From Alphaproteobacteria bacterium (GTDB lineage Bacteria; Pseudomonadota; Alphaproteobacteria; BOG-932; Roseiterribacteraceae): a DNA stretch of 5,742 bases. Numbering within the stretch: position 1 is the first letter of the stretch; each line of letters starts with the position of its first letter. Shown in pieces: positions 1 to 5,540 of this stretch. The translations under genes and the position numbers were made by a program. A model generated the notes under the pieces. It was not told where the DNA came from and ran no database searches. It worked only from the letters and a program-made list of their open reading frames with translations. The stretch lies in the NCBI GenBank assembly GCA_903970575.1, contig CAJCJC010000331.1:1-5742 (forward strand). Reading direction: 5' to 3'.

Positions 1-988
1 CCATCCAACGAAGCAGCAGGGCGACCAGAAGCGCCGCCGGCGCTACGAGCCACAGGCCCCAAAAAAGGCCGAGCCAAGCGAAAATCGCCAAGGCTAGCTG
101 CGCCAAAATGGCCGTCCGCGCGGTGGCGCCATGGCCGCGGCCAAGCTGGGTCGATCGTTGGTAGTAATGTTCGCGATGGGCCTCCCACACCCGCTCGCCG
201 CGCCGGGCGCGTTTGACAAGCGTGATCGTCGCGTCCGCGAGATAATACAGCGCGATGATAAGAGCGGCGATCTGGCCGCCGTCCATGGCCAAGCGCACCA
301 GCTCAAACCCAAGGAGATAACCGAGCGGGATGCTGCCGACATCGCCCATGAAAATCTTCGCGGGTTGCCAGTTCCAGACCAGAAAACCCACGGACACCGC
401 CGCCAGCATAGCCCCGCGAAACGCTTCGAGCTCAGTCGGACCATGACGCAACGAAACCAGCATGATTCCGAAACCCATCGCCGCCGCGCTGCCGCCGGCC
501 AGGCCGTCTATGCCGTCCATGAAATTGAACAGATTGACGAACCATAACCAAGCCAACATCGCCAAAATTCGGTCGAGCGGCATTGGTAATAGGCCAGATG
601 TCAGCGACAGGTCGCACGGAAGCAACGCCATCACCGCGCCGGCGGCGACAAGCTGAACGCCCAGCCGAAGCGCGGCCCCAAGTCCCTTGCGGTCGTCGAT
701 CCAGGAAACGACCATCAGAAGGATGGCGCCCAGAATCAAGGCGATTTGAGAAGGGTCATTCAGCGAGCCTGATCTCCAGGTCGCCCAAAGCCAGAATGGG
801 GCCAGCGCGATCATCACCCCCCAACCGCCGCCGCGCGGCGTGGGTATGGTATGGCTGCTACGCGCGTTGGGCAGATCGAGAATGGCGCGACGGCGCAGAA
901 ACCTCAGCACCAGCCAAGTCATCAGGGCGCTCGCGAGCGCGGCCTCGATAAAAAATACGGATGTGTGCGCCAGAAACTGATTGATCAT
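1..988 (-). CDS. Polyprenyl-phosphate sugar-1-phosphate transferase (MraY/WecA/WbpL family), C-terminus cut by window edge
   Basis: This integral membrane enzyme moves a HexNAc-1-phosphate from a UDP-sugar onto undecaprenyl phosphate, the first committed step of O-antigen or exopolysaccharide repeat-unit assembly. I translated 329 codons from ATG at 988 to base 1 with no stop; family members are usually about 330-370 aa, so little is missing. Visible motifs: SSHTIPTPRGGG (residues 44-55), the Mg-binding Asp pair in WIDDRKG (96-102), NLFNFMDGIDGLAGG (152-166), FMGDVGS (213-219, Asp216), and a cytoplasmic HREHYYQR loop (271-278) typical of the WbpL/WecA branch rather than MraY. Hydrophobic segments recur at about residues 8-28, 57-69, 84-96, 110-125, 142-156, 193-207, 240-251 and 292-327. 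An in-frame TGA lies just upstream, so ATG 988 is the first possible start; only a weak GGGA precedes it. It lies 7 bp behind the glycosyltransferase gene and is almost surely co-transcribed with it. Sugar specificity (GlcNAc, QuiNAc or FucNAc) cannot be read from sequence. Confidence 0.93.
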   Translation of the reverse strand, partial: MINQFLAHTSVFFIEAALASALMTWLVLRFLRRRAILDLPNARSSHTIPTPRGGGWGVMIALAPFWLWATWRSGSLNDPSQIALILGAILLMVVSWIDDRKGLGAALRLGVQLVAAGAVMALLPCDLSLTSGLLPMPLDRILAMLAWLWFVNLFNFMDGIDGLAGGSAAAMGFGIMLVSLRHGPTELEAFRGAMLAAVSVGFLVWNWQPAKIFMGDVGSIPLGYLLGFELVRLAMDGGQIAALIIALYYLADATITLVKRARRGERVWEAHREHYYQRSTQLGRGHGATARTAILAQLALAIFAWLGLFWGLWLVAPAALLVALLLRWM

Positions 989-995
989 TCCCGGA

Positions 996-2144
996 TCATA
1001 CCGCCATCAGCGCCCGGTAGACGGCGACCGTCTGACGACCGACCGCCGCCGCGTCCAACCCATCCGCGACGCGACGCCGGGCGGCCTCGCCACATGACGC
1101 GCGCAACGCGCCGTCGGTCGCCATCCTATGAAGCGCATCCGCCAACGCCTCGATGTCGCCGGGCGCCACAAGCAGCCCGGTCTCGTTCTGGATGACGATC
1201 TCGCGGCAACCGGGAACATCCGTCGCGATAAGCGGACGACCGCAGGCGGCCGCCTCCATCAGGCTCATCGGAATGCCCTCGCCGCCCTGGCTGGCCAGAA
1301 CCGCGATATGGGCGCGCCGCCAGACTGTCCTGATGTCCTCGACATGGCCGATCCATTCGATACCTGGCTCGTTTGACCAGACGCGTAGCTGATCGGGTGG
1401 AATCGCGGCCGGATTTTCGGCATCGGTCGCGCCTGCGAGCAGCAAGACGGCGGTGCTTCCGCGCGCGCGCAAACGACGAAACGCGTCAACCAACTCCGCC
1501 ACGCCCTTGATGCGCAGCATGCGGGTCGCGCAGCCGATCACGATGGGCGGGGCGTCGGGCTCGGGCAATGGGTGGTATTGCTCCAGATCGACCCCGGAAC
1601 CGCGGATCAGGATAATCCTGTCGGTCGGGGCGATTTTCATCCGACGAAGCATCGCGCCGTCATCCGGATTTTCAACCAGGAAGCGGAAGCCCGCGCCGGA
1701 CGCGGTAACGCGCAGTACGACAAGGATGAAGGACCGCAACGCGCGCGCCTTGGCGCTCTTCGCGGTGAATATAAAGCCAAGGCCGGTGAGCGCGTTGACC
1801 ACGCGTCGCCGGCCGACCAGCCACGCCGCGATCGATCCGATAAGGATCGATTTTTGCGAGACGTGATGCAGGATGTCGGGACGTTCCCGGCGATAGAGCG
1901 CCGCGATTTCACGGAGCGCGGATAAGGCGCCTACTACGCTGGCGCTGCCCCGTCGCCACCGTAACGGATGGAGAGCGAACCCCTCCGCCTCGATCCGCGC
2001 GCCATGATCCTGAACGCGCGTCGCGACCGCCACCGAGAATCCGGCGTCCCGGGCGGCGCGGGCCTGCGGCAGGCGATGCGCCCAGAAATACCAATCCTCG
2101 GTGACGAGAAACATCAAGTTCGGAGCGGTCGGGGAATGCTTCAC
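996..2144 (-). CDS. Glycosyltransferase, GT4 type (GT-B fold), 382 aa
   Basis: This is a cytoplasmic retaining glycosyltransferase that probably adds a sugar to the lipid-linked intermediate made by the downstream membrane transferase. The N-terminal acceptor domain opens with FLVTEDWYFWAHRLP (12-26), a start seen in bacterial polysaccharide GT4 enzymes. The C-terminal nucleotide-sugar domain shows RGSGVD (181-186), the phosphate-contacting Arg208 and Lys213 in ATRMLRIKG (206-214), and the GT4 E-x7-E signature, Glu289 to Glu297, in EGIPMSLMEAAACGRP. Length is normal and the frame is intact. The start is uncertain: GTG at 2144 gives 382 aa, while ATG at codon 11 would give a product starting MFLVTEDW, closer to homologues as I remember them. 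Neither has a clear SD. The gene follows fadL by 83 bp, so it may be read from its own weak promoter or by read-through. Donor and acceptor are unknown. Confidence 0.92.
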   Translation of the reverse strand: MKHSPTAPNLMFLVTEDWYFWAHRLPQARAARDAGFSVAVATRVQDHGARIEAEGFALHPLRWRRGSASVVGALSALREIAALYRRERPDILHHVSQKSILIGSIAAWLVGRRRVVNALTGLGFIFTAKSAKARALRSFILVVLRVTASGAGFRFLVENPDDGAMLRRMKIAPTDRIILIRGSGVDLEQYHPLPEPDAPPIVIGCATRMLRIKGVAELVDAFRRLRARGSTAVLLLAGATDAENPAAIPPDQLRVWSNEPGIEWIGHVEDIRTVWRRAHIAVLASQGGEGIPMSLMEAAACGRPLIATDVPGCREIVIQNETGLLVAPGDIEALADALHRMATDGALRASCGEAARRRVADGLDAAAVGRQTVAVYRALMAV

Positions 2145-2227
2145 TGAACCAGCGTGCCCAAATGCAACCTCCCCGCCCCGTTCACCGATGACGACTGGAG
2201 CGGCGCGACCACCGCGCTTCGGAGCCC
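2145..2227. other. Short gap between fadL-like gene and glycosyltransferase; weak hairpin only
   Basis: A GCGCG stem (2203-2207) can pair with CGCGC (2213-2217) across a 5-nt loop, but no T-run follows on the minus strand, so it is not a convincing intrinsic terminator. I see no clear promoter for the glycosyltransferase in this gap. Read-through from fadL, or a weak promoter inside the end of fadL, is possible. Confidence 0.35.
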
Positions 2228-3553
2228 TTAAAATCTATGGGTCAATCCGATGGTCAATAGATCCAGCGAAACATGCGACTCCGCGCTGATGACGCTCGTC
2301 GTCGTCAGTCCGAATTGCTGGTAGAAGCCGCGCGAAATATTGACCGGGCTGTCCGTCACGAAAATATGAGCGTAGCTGAAGTCGATTCCGGTATGCTCGT
2401 TGAAGGCGTAGTGAACGCCGGCGGCAAGCCAATATCTATCGCCATCGGGAACCCGCGTGTCGCGATAGGCGTCAACGGTCGGTGTCTCGTCGTATTTAAT
2501 GCCGGTGCGTAGTTTCCACGCGTTCGTGAGCTGATATTCCGCTCCGAGCGCAACCGAAACGGTGTCGCGATAATTCTCGGGCGTTATCAGGCTGCCGCCA
2601 TTATTGGCGAGCACAATGTCGATCTGCTTGAAATTGCTCCAGGTGTAATAATCGAATTCTCCCAAGAGCTTAAGCTCCGGCGTCACTTGCCGTGAAACGC
2701 CGGCGGATATGATGTCGGGCAGATTGAGCGCGGCGGCCCCGGCCTCGTTGATATTGCCGGCGGCGAGCGGGCCGCTGAGCCCCGACAACGTGACCGAACC
2801 GTTGATATTGTGGGTAATCCCATACCGATAGGTAAAGCCGATTTTGGTGATGGCGTCCGGCATCAGGAGTATGCCCGCGTTAAAGCCGGTGCTCCAATTA
2901 TGCCCGGTCAAGGTCAGGCGGCCATCGCTGGATGGCGACGGAACGCCAAAGGGATTGGGCAGCGCGTTGCGCAGCTTGATATAGGAATATTGTTCGTCCA
3001 AGCCGACGCCGATCGACACCCAGTCATTCAGTTTGACGGCGATCGTTGGCGCGATATCGAAGGTTTCGACGAAACTATCGATCGAATCATAACGGGCGAA
3101 GCTGTCTTGCGCGAATTTGGACGCGAAACCGAACGGCGCGGTGACCGCGAGGCCAACGGCGACGGAAGAGTCGGGAATTTGCGCGCTTAGATAAAAGTCC
3201 GGCACCGGAGTCGCGGAACCGGGATTACCGCCATTGCTGCCGCCGGGGGGGGCATTGGGCACGAAGGGCGTGTGATCGACAGTGCCGAGATTCGTGAGAC
3301 CTGCTGACGGAACGATAAGATCGATGCCGGAATCGACCTGAACGCCGGGAAGCTCCGTCATGCCGGCCGGATTGAAATAGATCGTGCTCGCATCGTCAGC
3401 GGCGACGACGTTGCCGGCCTGGGCTCGCCCAACCCCAGCGGCGGATTGCTCTTGAATATAAAAACCTGCAGCAACGGCGGAACCCGATAACGCCGACGCC
3501 GCCAAGAGCGTCAATACGCCAATCGTTCCACCAGCTGACCTAATCGCTAGCAT
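2228..3553 (-). CDS. FadL/OmpP1/TodX-family outer membrane transport protein, 441 aa
   Basis: This is a 14-strand-type outer-membrane beta-barrel of the FadL family, which passes hydrophobic substrates such as long-chain fatty acids or hydrocarbons through a lateral opening, with an N-terminal hatch plugging the lumen. Residues 1-28 form a Sec signal peptide with probable AVA/AGF cleavage. The mature N-terminus AGFYIQEQSAAGVGRAQAG (29-47) followed by ADDASTIYFNPAGM (52-65) is the family's hatch region with the conserved NPA motif. The protein ends in HRF, the terminal aromatic residue recognised by the BAM machinery. Alternating beta-strand sequence runs throughout. ATG 3553 is preceded by a good SD (AAGGGA, 3560-3565). 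A low-complexity Pro/Gly/Asn loop (about residues 101-113) contains an 8-bp homopolymer in the DNA. Substrate is not evident; in hydrocarbon or aromatic degraders such proteins import growth substrates. No fatty-acid genes are adjacent. Confidence 0.95.
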   Translation of the reverse strand: MLAIRSAGGTIGVLTLLAASALSGSAVAAGFYIQEQSAAGVGRAQAGNVVAADDASTIYFNPAGMTELPGVQVDSGIDLIVPSAGLTNLGTVDHTPFVPNAPPGGSNGGNPGSATPVPDFYLSAQIPDSSVAVGLAVTAPFGFASKFAQDSFARYDSIDSFVETFDIAPTIAVKLNDWVSIGVGLDEQYSYIKLRNALPNPFGVPSPSSDGRLTLTGHNWSTGFNAGILLMPDAITKIGFTYRYGITHNINGSVTLSGLSGPLAAGNINEAGAAALNLPDIISAGVSRQVTPELKLLGEFDYYTWSNFKQIDIVLANNGGSLITPENYRDTVSVALGAEYQLTNAWKLRTGIKYDETPTVDAYRDTRVPDGDRYWLAAGVHYAFNEHTGIDFSYAHIFVTDSPVNISRGFYQQFGLTTTSVISAESHVSLDLLTIGLTHRF

Positions 3554-3559
3554 TTCCGT

Positions 3560-3565
3560 TCCCTT
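3560..3565 (-). promoter_or_regulatory. Ribosome binding site of the fadL-like gene
   Basis: On the minus strand AAGGGA lies 6 nt before ATG 3553, which supports that start. Confidence 0.7.
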
Positions 3566-3582
3566 ACATGTTTATGCGGCAA

Positions 3583-3612
3583 GGCATTATCACAACGCAA
3601 TTTCTTGCAAAA
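3583..3612 (-). promoter_or_regulatory. Possible promoter of the fadL-like gene
   Basis: The minus strand carries TTTTGC, a 17-nt spacer and TAATGC with a preceding TG (TGATAATG), an extended -10-like arrangement about 30 nt before the start codon. The -35 match is poor, so this is a tentative call; no better box pair is visible nearer the gene. Confidence 0.3.
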
Positions 3613-3654
3613 GCCGCCTCAAGGCCGGGTTGAATGTGTGGCCCTCTTTGAGAG

Positions 3655-3679
3655 CAATTTATCTCAATTGCAATCAATT
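3655..3679. repeat. Three CAATT repeats at exact 10-bp spacing upstream of fadL-like gene
   Basis: CAATT begins at 3655, 3665 and 3675 on the plus strand. The last two copies also form a dyad, AATTG (3666-3670) and CAATT (3675-3679) around CAAT. The array is roughly 45-100 bp upstream of the likely fadL promoter, so it could be a site for a regulator binding one face of the helix. This is inferred from pattern only. Confidence 0.35.
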
Positions 3680-4018
3680 CCGAATTTTCGCCGATGGTCG
3701 TTTTCCGAAAGCCGCGACGTCATAACGCCTTCATAAACCATTTGTTGGATTCGGGGAATTCGAGATGGAGGCTAAGGCTCCATCGGTTAATTCGTACGGC
3801 TTTTTCTGGATGACGAGAAGAAAGACGCTTTGTTAGAGGCGAAGCGCCAGTCCCGAGCGTTCGATCGTCGGCGTTAGGAATATTTAGCATCCTGAGCCCG
3901 AATTTGGCCAAACATTGGCGTTCCATTTGACCTGATCCTCGCCATCGCGACGAAACTCCCTGCGCGTGTTCCCGAATCCTCAGCGTTCGGAGCCCGAAGG
4001 ACGGTTGGATTTAGGCAT
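3680..4018. other. Intergenic stretch without a convincing gene
   Basis: This stretch separates the fadL control region from the small RNA. It contains one perfect 7-bp inverted repeat, GATGGAG (3764-3770) with CTCCATC (3778-3784), loop GCTAAGG, without a following T-run. A 68-codon minus-strand reading frame (3720-3926) has no recognisable domain and a weak SD. I see no tRNA, IS end or CRISPR repeat here. Confidence 0.5.
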
Positions 4019-4044
4019 AAAAAAGGCCGTACCGAAGTACGGCC
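4019..4044 (-). terminator. Strong intrinsic terminator with UUCG tetraloop
   Basis: On the minus strand GGCCGTAC (4044-4037), loop TTCG (4036-4033) and GTACGGCC (4032-4025) form a perfect 8-bp stem closed as C(UUCG)G, followed by six T (4024-4019). It works only in the minus direction; the plus strand lacks a T-run. It would end the small RNA and any read-through from the VOC gene. Confidence 0.92.
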
Positions 4045-4055
4045 CTAGTTTAGGG
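4043..4055 (-). other. Alternative hairpin overlapping the terminator base
   Basis: CCCTA (4055-4051) can pair with TAGGG (4047-4043) around AAC on the minus strand. It shares two G residues with the base of the terminator stem and would hide the CCUCCC segment, so the two foldings partly compete. Confidence 0.4.
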
Positions 4056-4093
4056 AGGAAACGCCTCAAAAAGGCGTCGGATACGGCGGGGAA

Positions 4094-4124
4094 GGTGCCA
4101 TATCGATTTTCGATATATTGCACC
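4094..4124. repeat. Imperfect palindrome over the -10 and start site of the small RNA promoter
   Basis: GGTGC (4094-4098) mirrors GCACC (4120-4124), and ATATCGA (4100-4106) mirrors TCGATAT (4110-4116) around TTT. The dyad covers the -10 box and the predicted start, a placement typical of a repressor operator. Confidence 0.45.
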
Positions 4125-4140
4125 TGCGAAGAAGCGTCAA
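4112..4140 (-). promoter_or_regulatory. Sigma70-type promoter of the small RNA
   Basis: The minus strand has TTGACG (4140-4135), a 17-bp spacer and TATATC (4117-4112). An A/T-rich tract (about 4160-4145, AAATTTTTTGAATTT) sits directly upstream like an UP element. The predicted start is at G4104 to A4107. Confidence 0.65.
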
Positions 4141-4162
4141 GGGGAAATTCAAAAAATTTGTT

Positions 4163-4174
4163 TGCGGCGCCGCA
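4163..4174. repeat. Perfect 12-bp palindrome TGCGGCGCCGCA
   Basis: This GC-rich self-complementary block stands out in an otherwise AT-rich stretch, about 25 bp upstream of the -35 box of the small RNA promoter. It could be a protein-binding site; no known consensus is recognised. Confidence 0.3.
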
Positions 4175-4194
4175 TCGCCCTGTTTTCATTATAT

Positions 4195-4249
4195 AAAAAA
4201 TCTACCGCGCCGCACAATCCGATATAGGCCGCATTCATCGCGGGGCGCG
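4195..4249 (-). terminator. Possible weak terminator after the VOC gene
   Basis: Just past the VOC stop, CGCGCC (4249-4244) can pair with GGCGCG (4211-4206), enclosing a small CCGC/GCGG hairpin, and six T follow after GTAGA (4200-4195). The long loop and the gap before the T-run make this weak. Confidence 0.3.
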
Positions 4250-4253
4250 CTCA

Positions 4254-5126
4254 TTAATCCTCTATAAGCTCGATCAATTCGCCCCAAGGTCCACGCATAA
4301 CCCCTGCCCGACGGCCGGTAAATGGCGGCATGTCGGCGAGGCCGTGTGGAGCGATGAAGTCGGCCTCGTCGAACTTCGCCGTCCCGAAGGTTACCATCGC
4401 CATGCCGGGCGGCAAATTTCCCACCGGTGTCGGCCTCGGCTTGGCGGCTTCGGGGTACTGGTCGACCTCGATCAGCGTCCCGGCGTCCAGCGACACCATC
4501 GTCAGATGATACGAGATGTCCGGGGGCAGACCGTTCGCGTCGGACAGGACGCCAACCCGCGAAGTTCCCGGCTCTCCGGCGGGATTTCCAAGTTCCGCGT
4601 AGAACCGCATCGCGACTCCAAGATCAGCCGTCCCGACGACGGCGATGAACACTCGATCGACGAAGGATTTCGCCTCGGGCAACTCGAAGCCGCTACCGGG
4701 CCCAACCCGCGTAAGATACAGGCATTCGCCCGCCGGCCCAATCACCTGCATGGCCCGGATCATCGGAAAACCGTCCAGATTGGCCGGCGGCCCAATAATC
4801 TTGAACGGCGAATTGGCGAGTCGCGCCGCGAGGGCGTCCGTGTCCTGGATAATGAGTTCGGTAGCGTTCCAGCCATGGGTCCGCAACGCGCTCCAGCCCT
4901 CGACAACCGGCGCCTCGACAAAGCGCAGATAGGCGGCCACCCCGCTTTCCGGCTGCATGATCAGCGTCCTTGCCCCGGTGACATTGGAGGCTCCCCAACG
5001 GGCGGCGGTTTCCACACTGACAAATCCACGTTCAACCGTGCGGTAGCCAAGATAAGCCGAATAGGCCGACTCGATCGCGTCCAAATCGGGGGCGGTCGTC
5101 GTAACGGCATGAATCATGCCCAGCAT
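4254..5126 (-). CDS. Two-module VOC (glyoxalase/bleomycin resistance/dioxygenase fold) protein, 290 aa
   Basis: This is a cytosolic protein of the vicinal oxygen chelate superfamily, whose members use a divalent metal for isomerase, dioxygenase, epimerase or resistance functions; the reaction here is unknown. The sequence falls into two VOC modules, about residues 2-140 and 155-290, each with two beta-alpha-beta-beta-beta units. Module 1 starts IHAVTTTAPDLDAIESAYSA with His6 in the usual first-ligand position and has Glu90 in the second unit; its closing strand is GPAGECLYLTR (130-140). Module 2 starts DRVFIAVVGTADLGVAMRFY (157-176) without the equivalent His, includes GTLIEVDQY (216-224), and ends GPWGELIELIED, where Glu286 fits the classical C-terminal metal ligand. 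The start is well set: GGAG at 5136-5133 is 6 nt before ATG 5126, while ATG at codon 4 would be too far. It stands alone, with its own promoter; no catabolic partners are visible. Confidence 0.9.
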   Translation of the reverse strand: MLGMIHAVTTTAPDLDAIESAYSAYLGYRTVERGFVSVETAARWGASNVTGARTLIMQPESGVAAYLRFVEAPVVEGWSALRTHGWNATELIIQDTDALAARLANSPFKIIGPPANLDGFPMIRAMQVIGPAGECLYLTRVGPGSGFELPEAKSFVDRVFIAVVGTADLGVAMRFYAELGNPAGEPGTSRVGVLSDANGLPPDISYHLTMVSLDAGTLIEVDQYPEAAKPRPTPVGNLPPGMAMVTFGTAKFDEADFIAPHGLADMPPFTGRRAGVMRGPWGELIELIED

Positions 5127-5132
5127 GTGATG

Positions 5133-5136
5133 CTCC
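5133..5136 (-). promoter_or_regulatory. Ribosome binding site of the VOC gene
   Basis: GGAG on the minus strand, 6 nt before ATG 5126, favours this start over the ATG three codons later. Confidence 0.75.
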
Positions 5137-5149
5137 GTTATGAATGAAA

Positions 5150-5161
5150 TTCGGCGCCGAA
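5150..5161. repeat. Perfect 12-bp palindrome TTCGGCGCCGAA in VOC 5' leader
   Basis: The palindrome lies 23 bp before the VOC start and downstream of its likely promoter. A second, GGCAT-GG-ATGCC, lies at 5207-5218. Either could be an operator for the VOC gene; no regulator is encoded nearby. Confidence 0.35.
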
Positions 5162-5235
5162 CGACGAAACGATCGCATCGCTGACGTTTTAGCCAATCGC
5201 GCCGGAGGCATGGATGCCGACAGAACTCTGACTAT

Positions 5236-5264
5236 TAAATATTATCAATGGGTTACACTGTCAA
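5236..5264 (-). promoter_or_regulatory. Sigma70-type promoter of the VOC gene
   Basis: The minus strand has a perfect TTGACA (5264-5259), a 17-bp spacer and TATTTA (5241-5236). Transcription would start near 5229, giving a leader of about 100 nt before ATG 5126. Confidence 0.65.
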
Positions 5265-5334
5265 CTCGCTCAGAGAGATTTACACGAAATCAATCGCCCA
5301 GGATTCGACTTCCAACCGCATTCTTGAAATGCGT

Positions 5335-5362
5335 CGCCTGGCCGGGGTCTTTTGCTCAGGCG
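5335..5362. repeat. Inverted repeat CGCCTG-N16-CAGGCG, possible activator site
   Basis: The arms (5335-5340 and 5357-5362) start 22 bp apart, two helical turns, with their centre about 100 bp upstream of the first sigma54 -24 element. That is a usual distance for an NtrC-type enhancer site. A second weaker dyad, GTGT (5376-5379) and ACAC (5391-5394), lies closer. Confidence 0.3.
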
Positions 5363-5444
5363 CTTATAGATGGACGTGTCGGAGAATTTTACACCCATCG
5401 ATTGGGGCGCCATCCAAGTGATTGATTCTTAAACTTTTTCAATA

Positions 5445-5461
5445 TTGGCATGAATCTTGCT
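5445..5461 (+). promoter_or_regulatory. Sigma54 (RpoN) promoter, copy 1
   Basis: TTGGCATGAATCTTGCT matches the -24/-12 consensus (TGGCAYG-N4-TTGCW). The invariant GG (5447-5448) and GC (5459-5460) are exactly 10 bp apart. Predicted start is near 5471, inside copy 2. Confidence 0.82.
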
Positions 5462-5466
5462 TCAGT

Positions 5467-5483
5467 TTGGCATGAATCTTGCT
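5467..5483 (+). promoter_or_regulatory. Sigma54 (RpoN) promoter, copy 2
   Basis: This is the same core as copy 1, with GG at 5469-5470 and GC at 5481-5482. Predicted start is near 5493, giving a leader of about 57 nt to ATG 5551. It is the promoter closest to the secreted-protein gene. Confidence 0.85.
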
Positions 5484-5535
5484 TCAGTATTGGCGAACAA
5501 GTTCGGTGGCCACTTTCGAGCATACTGACTAACCT

Positions 5536-5540
5536 AGGGA
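5536..5540 (+). promoter_or_regulatory. Ribosome binding site of the secreted-protein gene
   Basis: AGGGA is 10 nt before ATG 5551. Two nearer ATGs (5540 and 5543) are in another frame, so ATG 5551 is the start. Confidence 0.55.

Larger units (their letters stand above)
4019..4104 (-). ncRNA. Candidate trans-acting small RNA of about 86 nt with CCUCCC motif
   Basis: A predicted transcript begins near 4104 and ends in a T-run at 4024-4019. Stem-loop 1 pairs GAUAUGGC (4104-4097) with GCCGUAUC (4087-4080), one U-G wobble, exposing a C-rich 9-nt loop ACCUUCCCC. Stem-loop 2 pairs ACGCCU (4077-4072) with AGGCGU (4066-4061) around UUUUG. A single-stranded linker UUCCUCCCUAAACUAG (4060-4045) follows, then a terminator hairpin. 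Promoter, predicted start and the 5' base of stem-loop 1 line up, and there is no SD or ORF inside. CU-rich loops of the CCUCC type are known in alphaproteobacterial sRNAs (CcsR and alpha-r families), where they bind Shine-Dalgarno regions. Assignment to a named family is not claimed. The alternative is that the terminator simply ends the VOC transcript, but the internal promoter argues for an independent unit. Confidence 0.62.
5445..5488 (+). repeat. Perfect 22-bp tandem duplication
   Basis: The 22-bp unit at 5445-5466 is repeated without change at 5467-5488. A partial third copy (ATTGGCG, 5489-5495) follows, and the flank CAATATTGGC before copy 1 resembles CAGTATTGGC after copy 2. Each unit carries one sigma54 promoter core. 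Confidence 0.97.

Noticed and set aside
131..547. Plus-strand reading frames over the first kilobase
   Set aside because: They lie opposite a complete set of MraY/WecA motifs in the minus strand and have basic, low-complexity products.
2198..2220. GC hairpin after the fadL-like gene as an intrinsic terminator
   Set aside because: The stem is only 5 bp and no U-tract follows.
2810..3190. 126-codon plus-strand reading frame
   Set aside because: It is antisense to the FadL-like gene, with no recognisable features.
3764..3784. 7-bp stem-loop as a terminator
   Set aside because: Neither strand has a T-run after the stem.
3720..3926. 68-codon minus-strand reading frame in the intergenic gap
   Set aside because: No domain, weak SD, and composition that looks like non-coding DNA. 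It was considered as a gene remnant but nothing specific was recognised.
4344..5147. 267-codon plus-strand reading frame opposite the VOC gene
   Set aside because: It is rich in Arg, Gly and Pro with no domain, and is the antisense shadow of a clearly better VOC protein with SD and promoter.
5339..5358. Additional sigma54-like element (TGGCCGG then TTTTGC)
   Set aside because: The GG to GC distance is 12 bp rather than 10, so it does not fit.
5144..5425. 93-codon plus-strand reading frame before the sigma54 promoters
   Set aside because: It overlaps the VOC leader and promoter, lacks an SD, and has no recognisable sequence.
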